From Bacteroidales bacterium UBA5326 (GTDB taxonomy: Bacteria > Bacteroidota > Bacteroidia > Bacteroidales > UBA932): 64,000 nucleotides of DNA. The DNA lies in NCBI GenBank assembly GCA_002408205.1, contig DHQY01000003.1, positions 36,521 through 100,520 of the forward strand. Direction: 5' to 3'. Numbering within the stretch: the stretch's first letter is position 1; each line of letters starts with the position of its first letter. Positions 9,163 through 17,208 of the stretch are shown piece after piece. Under the pieces are notes generated by a model. That model saw only the letters and a list, made by a program, of their open reading frames with translations, was not told where the DNA came from and ran no database searches. The position numbers and the translations under genes are program-made.

Positions 9163-9570
9163 CTATAAAAGCTGTTCGAAAGATGGTATTTCATTAAGAA
9201 ATTCGTAAGCCTGACTGTTTATATTGAATTTGCAGAAGTATGTCTGACGGTTGTTTCCAATCAACAGGTATGGTGCCAGAAGTACGGTATTGTAGCGTTT
9301 TAACTGATCAAGCGCACTGGGTCCCAAAGCCACCTGCGGGGCTTTGAATTCAGCCAGAATCAGCGGCTCAGCGTGGCGGTCGTGAAGCACCAGGTCTGCC
9401 CTGAAGGACCTCCCGTTCAATTCAATGGGGTATTCACAGGCCATCAGGTGCAGCGGAGCTCCGCAAACCAGGTGAAGGTGACGGATCATATTCTGGCGTA
9501 CTTCTTCTTCGGGTGTGCGTACAATCCATTTCTTCCTTACAAGGCAATAGATGAGATTTGGGTCGTTCAT
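9163..9570 (-). CDS. Stand-alone HsdR N-terminal-type nuclease domain protein
   Basis: A 135-residue protein resembling only the N-terminal PD-(D/E)XK nuclease domain of type I restriction enzyme R subunits. Possible catalytic residues are visible: an Asp in FRADLVLHD and Glu and Lys in LAEFKAPQ. No helicase domain and no hsdM or hsdS gene are present, so it is not a type I restriction system. Similar stand-alone proteins are known from many Bacteroidetes, and I know of no proven function. It is upstream of cca in a likely two-gene operon. A role in nucleic acid processing is possible but is inference only. Confidence 0.72.
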   Translation of the reverse strand: MNDPNLIYCLVRKKWIVRTPEEEVRQNMIRHLHLVCGAPLHLMACEYPIELNGRSFRADLVLHDRHAEPLILAEFKAPQVALGPSALDQLKRYNTVLLAPYLLIGNNRQTYFCKFNINSQAYEFLNEIPSFEQLL

Positions 9571-9577
9571 TAGATCC

Positions 9578-9585
9578 CAAAGATA
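9578..9585 (-). promoter_or_regulatory. Putative -7 element of the HsdR-N/cca operon
   Basis: TATCTTTG on the minus strand matches TAnnTTTG, 7 bases before the ATG at 9570. This implies a very short leader. It lies in the 67-base divergent spacer with the coiled-coil gene. Confidence 0.45.
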
Positions 9586-9590
9586 ACAAA

Positions 9591-9621
9591 TTGACAGAAA
9601 ACAGGTTTTTTATTATATTTA
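9591..9621 (+). promoter_or_regulatory. Putative promoter of the coiled-coil protein gene
   Basis: TTG (in TTGACAG) at 9591-9593 and TATATTTA at 9614-9621 are 20 bases apart, which is the Bacteroidetes -33/-7 spacing. The -7 has a final A instead of G. It is divergent from, and close to, the HsdR-N promoter. Confidence 0.5.
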
Positions 9622-9637
9622 CGCAAATAACATTACT

Positions 9638-9925
9638 ATGGACAGAGAACAATTCAAAAACAATGCGAAGAAAAGCATTGACGACATTTTTGCCAGAATT
9701 GACCGTCTTGAAGCAGAAAAAGACAAAACGGCCGGCAAGATAAAAACTGAGTATGAAGAAAGAATTGCAGAACTGAAAGCAAAAAAAGATGAACTGAAGG
9801 CCCGGTATGATAAGCTAATGGACGCCACTGAAGAAAACTGGGATGAGATAAAAGGCGCTTTTCAATCTGCCAGCGAATCTTTTAAAGAGGGTTTTTCCAA
9901 AATCGGATCGCTCTTTAAAGATTAG
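9638..9925 (+). CDS. Small coiled-coil protein of unknown function
   Basis: A 95-residue hydrophilic protein, rich in Lys and Glu, with no signal peptide. Residues about 15-70 look like a continuous coiled coil (heptad-like runs in DRLEAEKDKTAGKIKTEY and ELKAKKDELKARYDKL), and the C-terminus has an amphipathic FKEGFSKIGSLFKD. Similar small helical proteins in Bacteroidetes are loosely annotated as stress-related, but I cannot assign a role. It has its own promoter-like region and is followed 26 bases later by holA on the same strand. The ATG at 9638 is the only sensible start. Confidence 0.72.
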   Translation: MDREQFKNNAKKSIDDIFARIDRLEAEKDKTAGKIKTEYEERIAELKAKKDELKARYDKLMDATEENWDEIKGAFQSASESFKEGFSKIGSLFKD

Positions 9926-9951
9926 TCGGGTGGATTGCTTAATTTTGCTGC

Positions 9952-10998
9952 ATGGCCGTAAAAACAACAACAAAAGACACCTTTTCTGCATATAAGCGTA
10001 TATTATCTGATCTGCAGTCCGGAGATTATAAACCTTGTTATCTGTTGATGGGCGAGGAATCTTTCTATGTAGACAAGCTCAGTTCCTATATTGCCGAACA
10101 TACCCTGCCCGAAGACCAGAAAGCTTTTAATCAGCTTATTCTCTATGGGAATGCAGTGACTGCGGCCCAGGTAATTGACAATGCCAGAAGGTATCCCATG
10201 ATGGCAGACCGTCAGGTGGTTATTGTGCGTGAGGCTCAGCAAATGAAAGGCCTTGAATTGTTCATCCATTATTTTAAGGCAGTCAATCCATCTACGGTGC
10301 TTGTGCTCTGTTTTATGGGTAAATCCGTTGACAAGAGGAGCGCCTTTTGGAATGCAGCACAAAAAGTATGTGAAGTGTTAGATTCCAATCCCCTGAGAGA
10401 TTACGAAGTGGCTAACTGGATAACCGGTTACCTCGGGGAAATGAAATATAAAATAGAACCTCAGGCTGCCGGAATGATGGCTGACTTCCTGGGAACCGAT
10501 CTTCAGCGCATTGCCATGGAACTGGATAAGTTGTTCCTTCTTATGCCCCAGGGAACCGATACCGTAACCACAGAAACCGTGGAACGGTCAGTAGGGGTGA
10601 ACAGAGATTACAGTCCGTTTACATTATTCCGGTATCTTTCAGAAAGAAACTTTGCCATGATCCAGCCCATTATTGCCTACTATTCGGACAACGATAAGAA
10701 ATATCCCCTGGTAATGCTTATAAGTCTCATGTATACCCATTTTTCCCGTATTCTCAGGTATCATGCCGTGAGTATGGAAAATCCATCCCTTTCTCCGGAA
10801 GAAATAGGAAAGAAAATGGGAGGCAATTTTTATTTTTTCAAGGAAATTGCAGCTGCTGCACGTAATTATTCCTTTAAAAGAACGTTATACGTGATTGACC
10901 TTTTGGGCCGGTACGATAATTTGTACAAATCGTCTAACCGCGGTGAAGCCACAGACGGAGAACTGTTGACGGAACTGGTCTGCAGGATAGTAGCCTAA
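9952..10998 (+). CDS. holA: DNA polymerase III subunit delta
   Basis: Clamp-loader subunit that opens the beta sliding clamp and loads it on primed DNA together with DnaX (also in this window). The 348 residues have the expected pattern: an N-terminal PCYLLMGEESFYVDKL, the EEsF-type motif of the degenerate AAA+ fold, and the later FTLFRYLSERN and LMYTHFSRILRY segments of the collar region. No Walker A is expected in this subunit and none is present. The 3' end overlaps the convergent alr gene by four bases. A TAATTTTG at 9940-9947 would give an almost leaderless transcript; the coiled-coil gene promoter may drive it instead. Confidence 0.92.
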   Translation: MAVKTTTKDTFSAYKRILSDLQSGDYKPCYLLMGEESFYVDKLSSYIAEHTLPEDQKAFNQLILYGNAVTAAQVIDNARRYPMMADRQVVIVREAQQMKGLELFIHYFKAVNPSTVLVLCFMGKSVDKRSAFWNAAQKVCEVLDSNPLRDYEVANWITGYLGEMKYKIEPQAAGMMADFLGTDLQRIAMELDKLFLLMPQGTDTVTTETVERSVGVNRDYSPFTLFRYLSERNFAMIQPIIAYYSDNDKKYPLVMLISLMYTHFSRILRYHAVSMENPSLSPEEIGKKMGGNFYFFKEIAAAARNYSFKRTLYVIDLLGRYDNLYKSSNRGEATDGELLTELVCRIVA

Positions 10999-12098
10999 TC
11001 TATATAGACACGGGGCACTCTATAGGCTACTGAGGTCAGGATCTCATAGGGAATAGTCCCAAGTGTTTCTGCCAGGGTAAAAATTGAGGGATTCTCTCCA
11101 AAAACGGTCACCATATCACCTTCTTTGACGTCAATGCCGGTTATATCTATCATGCACATATCCATGCATATATTGCCTACTGTCGGAGCCAGGTGCCCGT
11201 TAACCATGAACGAGGCGCGTCCTCCGCTCAGGTGACGGTTTACGCCGTCGGCATAGCCGATGGCCAGAGTGGCAATTCTGGCAGGACCCGAGACGATTTT
11301 CCCCGCTCTTCCGTAGCCTACGGTCTCACCAGCGTTTACCGTTCTTATCTGAAGTACGGGAGTTCGCAGGAAGGCAGTGGGTTTAAGCCTTGTACGGTCA
11401 ACGTAGGACATGCCGTACAATCCAATGCCCAGCCGGGCCATGTCGTATGCCGCTTCTTTGGCAAACCTTTCAATCCCCGGTGAATTTAGAATATGACGCA
11501 ATGGATGGTAGGGCAGTGCTTTCATAATGATTGAGCTTCCTTTTTCGAAGAGGGATATCTGCTGACGGGTAAAATCATCGTGAACAGGATCTCCCGAAGC
11601 AACAAAATGAGTAAATACCGATGCAATACGTGCGTACGGAGAGGGCAGTTCGTCTGTTAAGGTGCCAAGTTCGGAAAGTTCGAATCCCAGGCGGTGCATG
11701 CCCGTATCGAGCTTGATGTGAACGGGATATTCCTTTATACTCATCTCACGGGCCGTTCTGACAAACCTCAGGAATGATTCCATGGTTGGGATACTTGGCT
11801 CCAGATTGTATTCCATGAGCAGCGGAAAATGTTCAACGCCTGCAGATAGAACGATAATGGGTAATTTGACGCCGGCTTTTCTTATTTCCACACCTTCCTG
11901 TGGAAACGCCACGGCCAGATAATCAACGCCATTTTTTTCCAGGATCTTTGAAAATTCCCCTGCTCCGTGGCCGTATCCGTAAGCCTTTACCAGTATAAGG
12001 AGTTTTTCGGTGGGAGGCAGGCAGGATCTAAAATAGGCAAGATTGTGTTTCAGGTTAGAGATGTTAATCTCCAGATGTGTGTGGTTAAGTTCTTTCAT
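10995..12098 (-). CDS. alr: Alanine racemase
   Basis: PLP enzyme interconverting L- and D-alanine for peptidoglycan. The 367-residue protein has the PLP lysine in LVKAYGYGHGA near residue 38 and the catalytic tyrosine in AIGYADGVNR near residue 270; HIKLDTGMHRLGF is the conserved substrate-site segment. It is a free-standing racemase. Many Bacteroidetes also carry a MurF-racemase fusion, and since murF is missing from the dcw cluster here such a fusion may exist elsewhere. The first codons overlap the end of tdk by 14 bases, and the end overlaps holA by four. Confidence 0.95.
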   Translation of the reverse strand: MKELNHTHLEINISNLKHNLAYFRSCLPPTEKLLILVKAYGYGHGAGEFSKILEKNGVDYLAVAFPQEGVEIRKAGVKLPIIVLSAGVEHFPLLMEYNLEPSIPTMESFLRFVRTAREMSIKEYPVHIKLDTGMHRLGFELSELGTLTDELPSPYARIASVFTHFVASGDPVHDDFTRQQISLFEKGSSIIMKALPYHPLRHILNSPGIERFAKEAAYDMARLGIGLYGMSYVDRTRLKPTAFLRTPVLQIRTVNAGETVGYGRAGKIVSGPARIATLAIGYADGVNRHLSGGRASFMVNGHLAPTVGNICMDMCMIDITGIDVKEGDMVTVFGENPSIFTLAETLGTIPYEILTSVAYRVPRVYID

Positions 12099-12657
12099 TT
12101 TTCACTTTGTTGAAACAATGCCGGCAGAGAGGTTCGTAGGTGTCTTTTTCGCCCAGTTCCACCAGCCGGGTACTGGTGCTGAGTCTGTGGGAGTGTTGTG
12201 CGGAATCTCCGCAGCGGACACATATGGCGTGGACTTTTGTGACATGTTCGGCTACGGCCATAAGATTGGGCATGGGCCCAAACGGATTGCCCAGGTAATC
12301 CATGTCAAGTCCGGCTACTATTACACGTATTCCATTATCTGCAAGCATCTGGCAGACTCGGATAAGATTCATGTCAAAAAACTGCGCTTCATCTATCCCC
12401 ACAACCTCTACGTTATTTGCCAGTAATAAGATACTTTCGGCAGAATCGACCGGTGTCGAAAGGATGCTGTTACTATCGTGAGAAACCACCTCCTGGGTGG
12501 AATAACGCGTATCAAGCTGGGGTTTGAATATCTCGACCCTTTGGTTGGCAAACTTGGCCCTTTTTAATCTTCTGATCAGCTCTTCGGTTTTTCCGGAGAA
12601 CATAGATCCGCAGATAACTTCTATCCAGCCGGATCGTTTATGATTTTCCAGAAACAT
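12085..12657 (-). CDS. tdk: Thymidine kinase (type II)
   Basis: Phosphorylates thymidine to dTMP in nucleotide salvage. The 190 residues match the tetrameric prokaryotic type: P-loop GSMFSGKTEELIRRL near residue 17, the magnesium-site motif GIDEAQFF near residue 90, the lasso-region GLDMDYLGNPFGP, and a four-cysteine zinc site (CVRCG and CRHC). The ATG at 12657 is a natural start. It lies 11 bases after the 5'-nucleotidase gene, on the same strand, and overlaps alr, so a nucleoside salvage and racemase operon is likely. Confidence 0.96.
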   Translation of the reverse strand: MFLENHKRSGWIEVICGSMFSGKTEELIRRLKRAKFANQRVEIFKPQLDTRYSTQEVVSHDSNSILSTPVDSAESILLLANNVEVVGIDEAQFFDMNLIRVCQMLADNGIRVIVAGLDMDYLGNPFGPMPNLMAVAEHVTKVHAICVRCGDSAQHSHRLSTSTRLVELGEKDTYEPLCRHCFNKVKNERT

Positions 12658-12668
12658 AGTATTCTGTT

Positions 12669-13478
12669 CTAAAAATTAATATCAATGCGCCCCGTATATA
12701 CCGTGTTGGCTCCTGTCTGCACAATGGTAACGTCTTTTCCTTCCAGATTCAGACAATGCTCCGCGTTTTCAAGAAATGTATGGGAATGGCCTCCAATAAT
12801 TAGATCAATATTTCGTGAATTTTCCGCGAGAACCCTGTCGGTTTCCAGCCCCAGGTGGGTAAGACAGATGATCATACGGCAGCCTTTTTTCTTCAGTTTA
12901 ATGGCCAGTTCTTCTGCCACCTCAACCGGGTCGTGGTAGGTAAGTTTTTCCAAAACGGTCCCCGAGGTATATCCTGTAAGATCCAAAGTCAGGCCTATAA
13001 CTCCTATCTTAATATCTCCTGCCTTAAAAATAGCATAGGGTTTGACCAGCCGTTTGAGGGGACGATAATGGATATCGTAGTTTGCACATAAAGTCTGGTA
13101 TTTTGCCCGGGAGAGCCTTTTAACCAGATCTTCCATCCCGTTGTCGAATTCATGGTTCCCCAGTGTGGTTGCATTCAGTCCCATAGTATTCAGCAGCTCC
13201 ACTTCCATCATACCCCCGAAAAGATTGAAATAGGGAGTCCCCTGATTGTAATCTCCGGCATCGAGATAAAGGACATGATCATTTTCTTCACGCACCTGGC
13301 GAATGTAGCCCGATAAGGCCAGCATGCCGCCTGTGCCGGCGTTTCTTCCGGAAGTGAATGCCTCCATCTGGCTGTGCATGTCATTTGTGTGCAGAATGAC
13401 AAGATCCTGAGCGTTCAATTGGAATGCACAGAAGCAGAACAATACGGTAAGCCGGGGTAGTATAAGTATTTTGTTCAT
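12669..13478 (-). CDS. 5'-nucleotidase, metallophosphatase half (UshA N-terminal type)
   Basis: A periplasmic metallophosphoesterase, 269 residues. The signal peptide is MNKILILPRLTVLFCFCAFQLNAQ. Dinuclear metal motifs are visible: LHTNDMHSQ (DxH), LDAGDYNQGTP, TLGNHEFDNG (GNHE), ICLTHLG and GGHSHTF. It stops where a complete UshA-type enzyme would pass to its C-terminal substrate-binding domain. That domain is encoded by the gene immediately upstream (13481-14269), two bases away. The pair probably forms one enzyme. Substrate specificity (nucleotides or sugar nucleotides) cannot be read from the sequence. Confidence 0.88.
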   Translation of the reverse strand: MNKILILPRLTVLFCFCAFQLNAQDLVILHTNDMHSQMEAFTSGRNAGTGGMLALSGYIRQVREENDHVLYLDAGDYNQGTPYFNLFGGMMEVELLNTMGLNATTLGNHEFDNGMEDLVKRLSRAKYQTLCANYDIHYRPLKRLVKPYAIFKAGDIKIGVIGLTLDLTGYTSGTVLEKLTYHDPVEVAEELAIKLKKKGCRMIICLTHLGLETDRVLAENSRNIDLIIGGHSHTFLENAEHCLNLEGKDVTIVQTGANTVYTGRIDINF

Positions 13479-13480
13479 GA

Positions 13481-14269
13481 TTAATGATCTCCTGATGCCT
13501 TGTCAACCGTTACCCGTCCGTCTGTTTTAGCGGGAATAGGCTCGCCGTTGCGTGTAAAAACTTCTATATAACGGAGAATAACATCGCGTACGGTAATCCC
13601 GGAAAAATTCACTTTCAGATTATCTTTCAGGGCAGAAACCTTGTCTCCTCCCGACAAAAGAAAGTCTATGGTGGCAACCCGGTAGATTTTGTTATCGTCA
13701 AGAGGTTTCCCGTTAATAAGCAATTCCGTAACGGAACGATTATTTATTTTTAGAGATACCCCGCCCAGCACTTCAACACGGGTACGGGCAAATGCGTTGA
13801 ATAATTCACGAACCTGGCTTCCCTTCATGGATATAAGCACCAACGTGTTTTCAAAAGGGAATACAGCATAGATGTCGTACAGACGAACATCGCCTTTGGG
13901 CAGGGAAGTGCGGATACCTCCAAAGTTAGTCAGACTAAAATCTACTCCATCTTTTCCGTACCGGGTCCTGGCTACGGCGAGCAATGCATCGGCGGCAAGA
14001 TTGGATAACGGGCTCTCCGGGGAATACGATCGCATTTCGCTGACCGTATATCCGACCACTTTTCCCATTTGCTTGTGCAGTTCGGGAGAGTATGTGTCCA
14101 TTATCCGTTGTACGGCAGGCATGGCATAACCCGCAAACACAACGGTATCCATAAGAATACGGCTTGTCTTGATGGACTGGGCCTGCACAGGCAGGGCCCA
14201 GTCCATCAACATTACCGTCAAAATGAAAAAATGCAGAGATCGTTTTATCCGTTTTTGTAACGCATCCAT
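13481..14269 (-). CDS. 5'-nucleotidase, C-terminal substrate-binding half
   Basis: A periplasmic 263-residue protein matching the C-terminal nucleotide-binding domain of UshA-like enzymes. The ATG at 14269 is preferred because it gives a clean signal peptide ending VQAQ; the frame extends upstream but without a signal. Family segments include ESPLSNLAADALL, FSLTNFGGIRTSLPKG, YAVFPFENTLV and DFLLSGGDKVS. It precedes the metallophosphatase half by two bases, in the reverse of the domain order in one-piece enzymes. The start overlaps the end of the NatB-like permease by 25 bases. Confidence 0.88.
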   Translation of the reverse strand: MDALQKRIKRSLHFFILTVMLMDWALPVQAQSIKTSRILMDTVVFAGYAMPAVQRIMDTYSPELHKQMGKVVGYTVSEMRSYSPESPLSNLAADALLAVARTRYGKDGVDFSLTNFGGIRTSLPKGDVRLYDIYAVFPFENTLVLISMKGSQVRELFNAFARTRVEVLGGVSLKINNRSVTELLINGKPLDDNKIYRVATIDFLLSGGDKVSALKDNLKVNFSGITVRDVILRYIEVFTRNGEPIPAKTDGRVTVDKASGDH

Positions 14270-15585
14270 TTCCAAAGTTCTTTCCAGGTGATCTTTTTTC
14301 CGTACATCAGAATTCCTACGCGATAGATCTTTGCCGAGAAGTGTACCACGGCAATAAATGTGGCAAATAGCAGAACAAGGGATAGAAGCAACTGCCACAG
14401 AGGAACACCCCCAAAAGGCAGCCGGGCAAGCATCACCATGGGAGAGGTGAACGGGATCATTGAGGCCCAGACAGACAATGAACTGTCGGGATGCTGGAAA
14501 GTGTGCATCATAATAAACAATCCAAGGATCAGCGGAATGGTTATGGGCAGCTGGAATTGCTGTGTATCGGTTTCAGCGTCGGAAACCGATCCGACGGCTG
14601 CAAACATAGATGCATACATAAGATAACCGCCAATAAAATACAGGCAGAAACTCAACAGAAATTGTCCCAGACGGATTTGGGATAATGTGCTGGCAATGCC
14701 GGTGAATACACCGTCTCCCGAGTCGAACGAAGCAACAAGTGAAGGAATCCCGCCCTGGATCTGTTGTGCAGTATCTGCGTTTGGCAGCATGCCGGTGCCC
14801 GCCAATGCCATAACAACCACTACAATGATTCCGGTAAGCAATATCCAGAGAAAGAATTGAAGCAGAGCCACAAGAGCCACACCCACTATCTTGCCCAACA
14901 TAAGCTCAACAGGTTTTACGGAAGAAATAATTACTTCTACAATCCTGTTTGTTTTCTCTTCAATGACACCGCGGATGACCATGGAACCGTACATGAAAAT
15001 AAACATATAAATGAGGAAGCTGCTTATATAGGCGATAGCCATATATACTTCCGTTACGGTCTCTTTTTCGTCGCCCTCTTCGGTCCATTTAAGCGATTTT
15101 ATCTGTATATCGGTAGAAATATCCCTGAGGATCTCTTCCAATTGCGGAATGTTGTAAGAAGCCAGTTTCCTGTTCTCAACCTCTTGTCCTATCTGCTGTG
15201 CGATATATCGTTGAACATCCGAATCAATTTGAGCCGTGCTGTACATCCGTACTTCCACAGAATTGTTTTGTGCAGGTTCAATTACGCATACGGCATGCAA
15301 ACCGCTTTCGGCAAAATGGGTCTTGTAGTATTCCAGATCACCCTCAGTTTTGAATATGAATTCGGTATTGTTGCCGTTCTCAAGCACCTGCTGCGCTATC
15401 CCAGTAGGGTCGATCACTTCTATACGTTTTTCGTTGCTATCCTTAAGAGTCGCCATCAGTGTAGGAACGGTAACCAGGGCGGCCATAAGCAGCGGCGTCA
15501 CAAACGTGGCTACAAGAAAAGATTTCTTGCGAACGCGGATAAGAAATTCCCGGCCAATGATAAGATTTACTTTTTTCAGATTCAT
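14245..15585 (-). CDS. ABC-2 type transporter permease (NatB-like)
   Basis: Inner-membrane permease of an exporter, 446 residues. A first membrane segment at about 20-42 is followed by a large extracytoplasmic domain (about 45-185), then five or six membrane segments to the C-terminus (for example from AIAYISSFLIYMFIFMYG). The segment VIRGVIEEKTNRIVEVIISSVKP is a typical coupling motif of the NatB/CcmB-like ABC-2 family. The ATPase gene is three bases upstream. Substrate is unknown; sodium export or lipid or drug export are all possible. A 301-codon frame on the opposite strand (14764-15669) is a shadow. Confidence 0.9.
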   Translation of the reverse strand: MNLKKVNLIIGREFLIRVRKKSFLVATFVTPLLMAALVTVPTLMATLKDSNEKRIEVIDPTGIAQQVLENGNNTEFIFKTEGDLEYYKTHFAESGLHAVCVIEPAQNNSVEVRMYSTAQIDSDVQRYIAQQIGQEVENRKLASYNIPQLEEILRDISTDIQIKSLKWTEEGDEKETVTEVYMAIAYISSFLIYMFIFMYGSMVIRGVIEEKTNRIVEVIISSVKPVELMLGKIVGVALVALLQFFLWILLTGIIVVVVMALAGTGMLPNADTAQQIQGGIPSLVASFDSGDGVFTGIASTLSQIRLGQFLLSFCLYFIGGYLMYASMFAAVGSVSDAETDTQQFQLPITIPLILGLFIMMHTFQHPDSSLSVWASMIPFTSPMVMLARLPFGGVPLWQLLLSLVLLFATFIAVVHFSAKIYRVGILMYGKKITWKELWKWMRYKNG

Positions 15586-15588
15586 ATA

Positions 15589-16512
15589 CTATGCCTCCTT
15601 ATCCGTTACAAGTTTAATAAATATGTCGTGCATCCGGGGTATGATTTCATTCACCCCCACAATGGATAATTCCGGTAACAGGACTTTTATTATATCGTTC
15701 GTGCTGAACCCTTCCCTGATGGCCACGGTCATGCTGTAAGAACCGTCTTTTGTCCCATCAGAAACCACCGAGAAAGGAAGATCGGATGTGGACAGGGGAG
15801 CATAGGGGGCCGAAGACCTGTAGAGAATTTCAATGTTGTTGTCACCGTGTATGCGCCTGATATCGTGAACTTTACCCGCAACCACCAGCTTTGCTTTGTT
15901 GATAAGGGCAATTTCGTCGCACAGTTCCTCTACCGATTCCATATTATGAGTAGACAGTATGACGCTCGTCCCATTGGATTTGAGACGGAGAATTTCGTTG
16001 CGTATGAGATCTACGTTAATCGGATCAAATCCGCTAAAAGGTTCGTCAAGAATCAGCAACCTGGGATTATGCATAACGGTTGTGACGAACTGGACTTTCT
16101 GGGCCATACCTTTTGACAGTTCAGTAATTTTTTTATTCCACCATGCCTGGATTCCAAACCGCACAAACCAGGATTTCAGGCTGGAAAGAGCAGCTGCCTG
16201 AGACATCCCTTTCAAACGGGCCAGATACATTGCCTGATCGCCTATTTTCATTTTTTTGTATAAACCGCGTTCTTCCGGAAGATATCCAATCTTGAATACA
16301 TCGTTTGCTTCCAGGGGACGGTTATCAAAAAGGACCGATCCGCTGTCAGGCGCAGTAATTTGATTTACTATGCGTAACAGTGTGGTTTTTCCGGCGCCGT
16401 TGGGGCCCAGCAACCCAAAGATCTTTCCTTCGGGAACGTCAATACTGACGTTGTCGAGAGCCAGTTGCCCTTCAAAGCGCTTTACTACATTTTGAGTAAT
16501 TAAAATGCTCAT
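15589..16512 (-). CDS. ABC transporter ATP-binding protein (NatA-like)
   Basis: ATPase partner of the permease just downstream. I chose the ATG at 16512 (MSILITQNVVKRF), since the upstream extension lacks family similarity. Of 307 residues, the first 215 or so form the ATPase: Walker A GLLGPNGAGKTT, Walker B LLILDEPFSGFDP, and the switch His in STHNMESVEELC. The signature reads LSKGMAQK, a common variant of the ABC-2 class. The C-terminal 80 residues are a DUF4162-like accessory domain. The arrangement ATPase then permease with a three-base gap indicates one operon. Confidence 0.92.
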   Translation of the reverse strand: MSILITQNVVKRFEGQLALDNVSIDVPEGKIFGLLGPNGAGKTTLLRIVNQITAPDSGSVLFDNRPLEANDVFKIGYLPEERGLYKKMKIGDQAMYLARLKGMSQAAALSSLKSWFVRFGIQAWWNKKITELSKGMAQKVQFVTTVMHNPRLLILDEPFSGFDPINVDLIRNEILRLKSNGTSVILSTHNMESVEELCDEIALINKAKLVVAGKVHDIRRIHGDNNIEILYRSSAPYAPLSTSDLPFSVVSDGTKDGSYSMTVAIREGFSTNDIIKVLLPELSIVGVNEIIPRMHDIFIKLVTDKEA

Positions 16513-16560
16513 TATTCCGATATATAAATGTTGAGAAATTGCTTCGGGCAAAGATAGTAA

Positions 16561-17208
16561 TTACCGACACACATACAACGCAATTTTTGTCGCCTGGACC
16601 TGCGAAAGGATTTTTTCTTTAACAAGAATCTCCAACCGGCAGGAGTCGGCTCCCGCCAGTTCCCGGAAACGAACAATACTTCTGGCCAGGTATTTGCCAA
16701 TGTATGGGTGGCTCGCAAGATGAATTTCCGGCGCCTTTTGCAGATCTATATATTGTATAAGCGAAGCATCTGCTCTCAGACGATCCCTGAACCCGTTGAA
16801 CCGCTCACGGTCAATTCCGTCGATTTCCAGCAATTGTTCCGGATGAACATATCCGCCCAGCCTGTCTCTGTACAAAAGTATTTTCCGGGCATAATAGGGC
16901 CCGATTCCGTAAAGTTTCAACAAATCCAGGCTGTCGGCCGTATTGAGTTCCAGTCGTTCTTTTGCGATGACGGTTTTTCTTTTTTGTTTCTCCGGCAGCG
17001 TGTCTCCGGGATGTAGTACCGTTCGTGTATACGCGACGGCAACAGTCCGCGGCCTTATGTAATCCTGAAAAGCATCTGTAATTTCCCGCGCCGGTGGATC
17101 GTGCCGGGGTGTATTCCGGTATGAAACAATCCTGATCACTATGATGATGGCAATAATACTTACCCCTCTGGCATGAATAACATACCTTTCCCTATTCTTC
17201 CATTTCAT
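16561..17208 (-). CDS. Membrane-anchored helix-hairpin-helix protein (ComEA-like)
   Basis: A 215-residue protein with one N-terminal membrane segment (about residues 14-30). The C-terminal half holds two helix-hairpin-helix repeats: LNTADSLDLLKLYGIGPYYA with YRDRLGGYVHPEQLLEIDGI, and a second at about 160-215 (IGKYLARSIVRFRELAG). Such domains bind DNA non-specifically. ComEA uses one for DNA uptake, but this family in Bacteroidetes is not well characterised. It starts inside the end of rsmI (17-base overlap). dprA elsewhere in the window makes a transformation role imaginable, but the evidence is thin. Confidence 0.75.
   Translation of the reverse strand: MKWKNRERYVIHARGVSIIAIIIVIRIVSYRNTPRHDPPAREITDAFQDYIRPRTVAVAYTRTVLHPGDTLPEKQKRKTVIAKERLELNTADSLDLLKLYGIGPYYARKILLYRDRLGGYVHPEQLLEIDGIDRERFNGFRDRLRADASLIQYIDLQKAPEIHLASHPYIGKYLARSIVRFRELAGADSCRLEILVKEKILSQVQATKIALYVCR

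Noticed and set aside
9163..9570. Type I restriction-modification system
   Set aside because: Only the nuclease domain is present; helicase, methyltransferase and specificity genes are missing.
12669..14269. Split 5'-nucleotidase as a frameshifted pseudogene
   Set aside because: Each part has its own signal peptide and start, and the order is reversed, so no frameshift would restore one gene.
14764..15669. 301-codon open frame on the plus strand
   Set aside because: It lies wholly inside and opposite the ABC-2 permease gene; composition is unlike a real protein and the permease frame is clearly coding.
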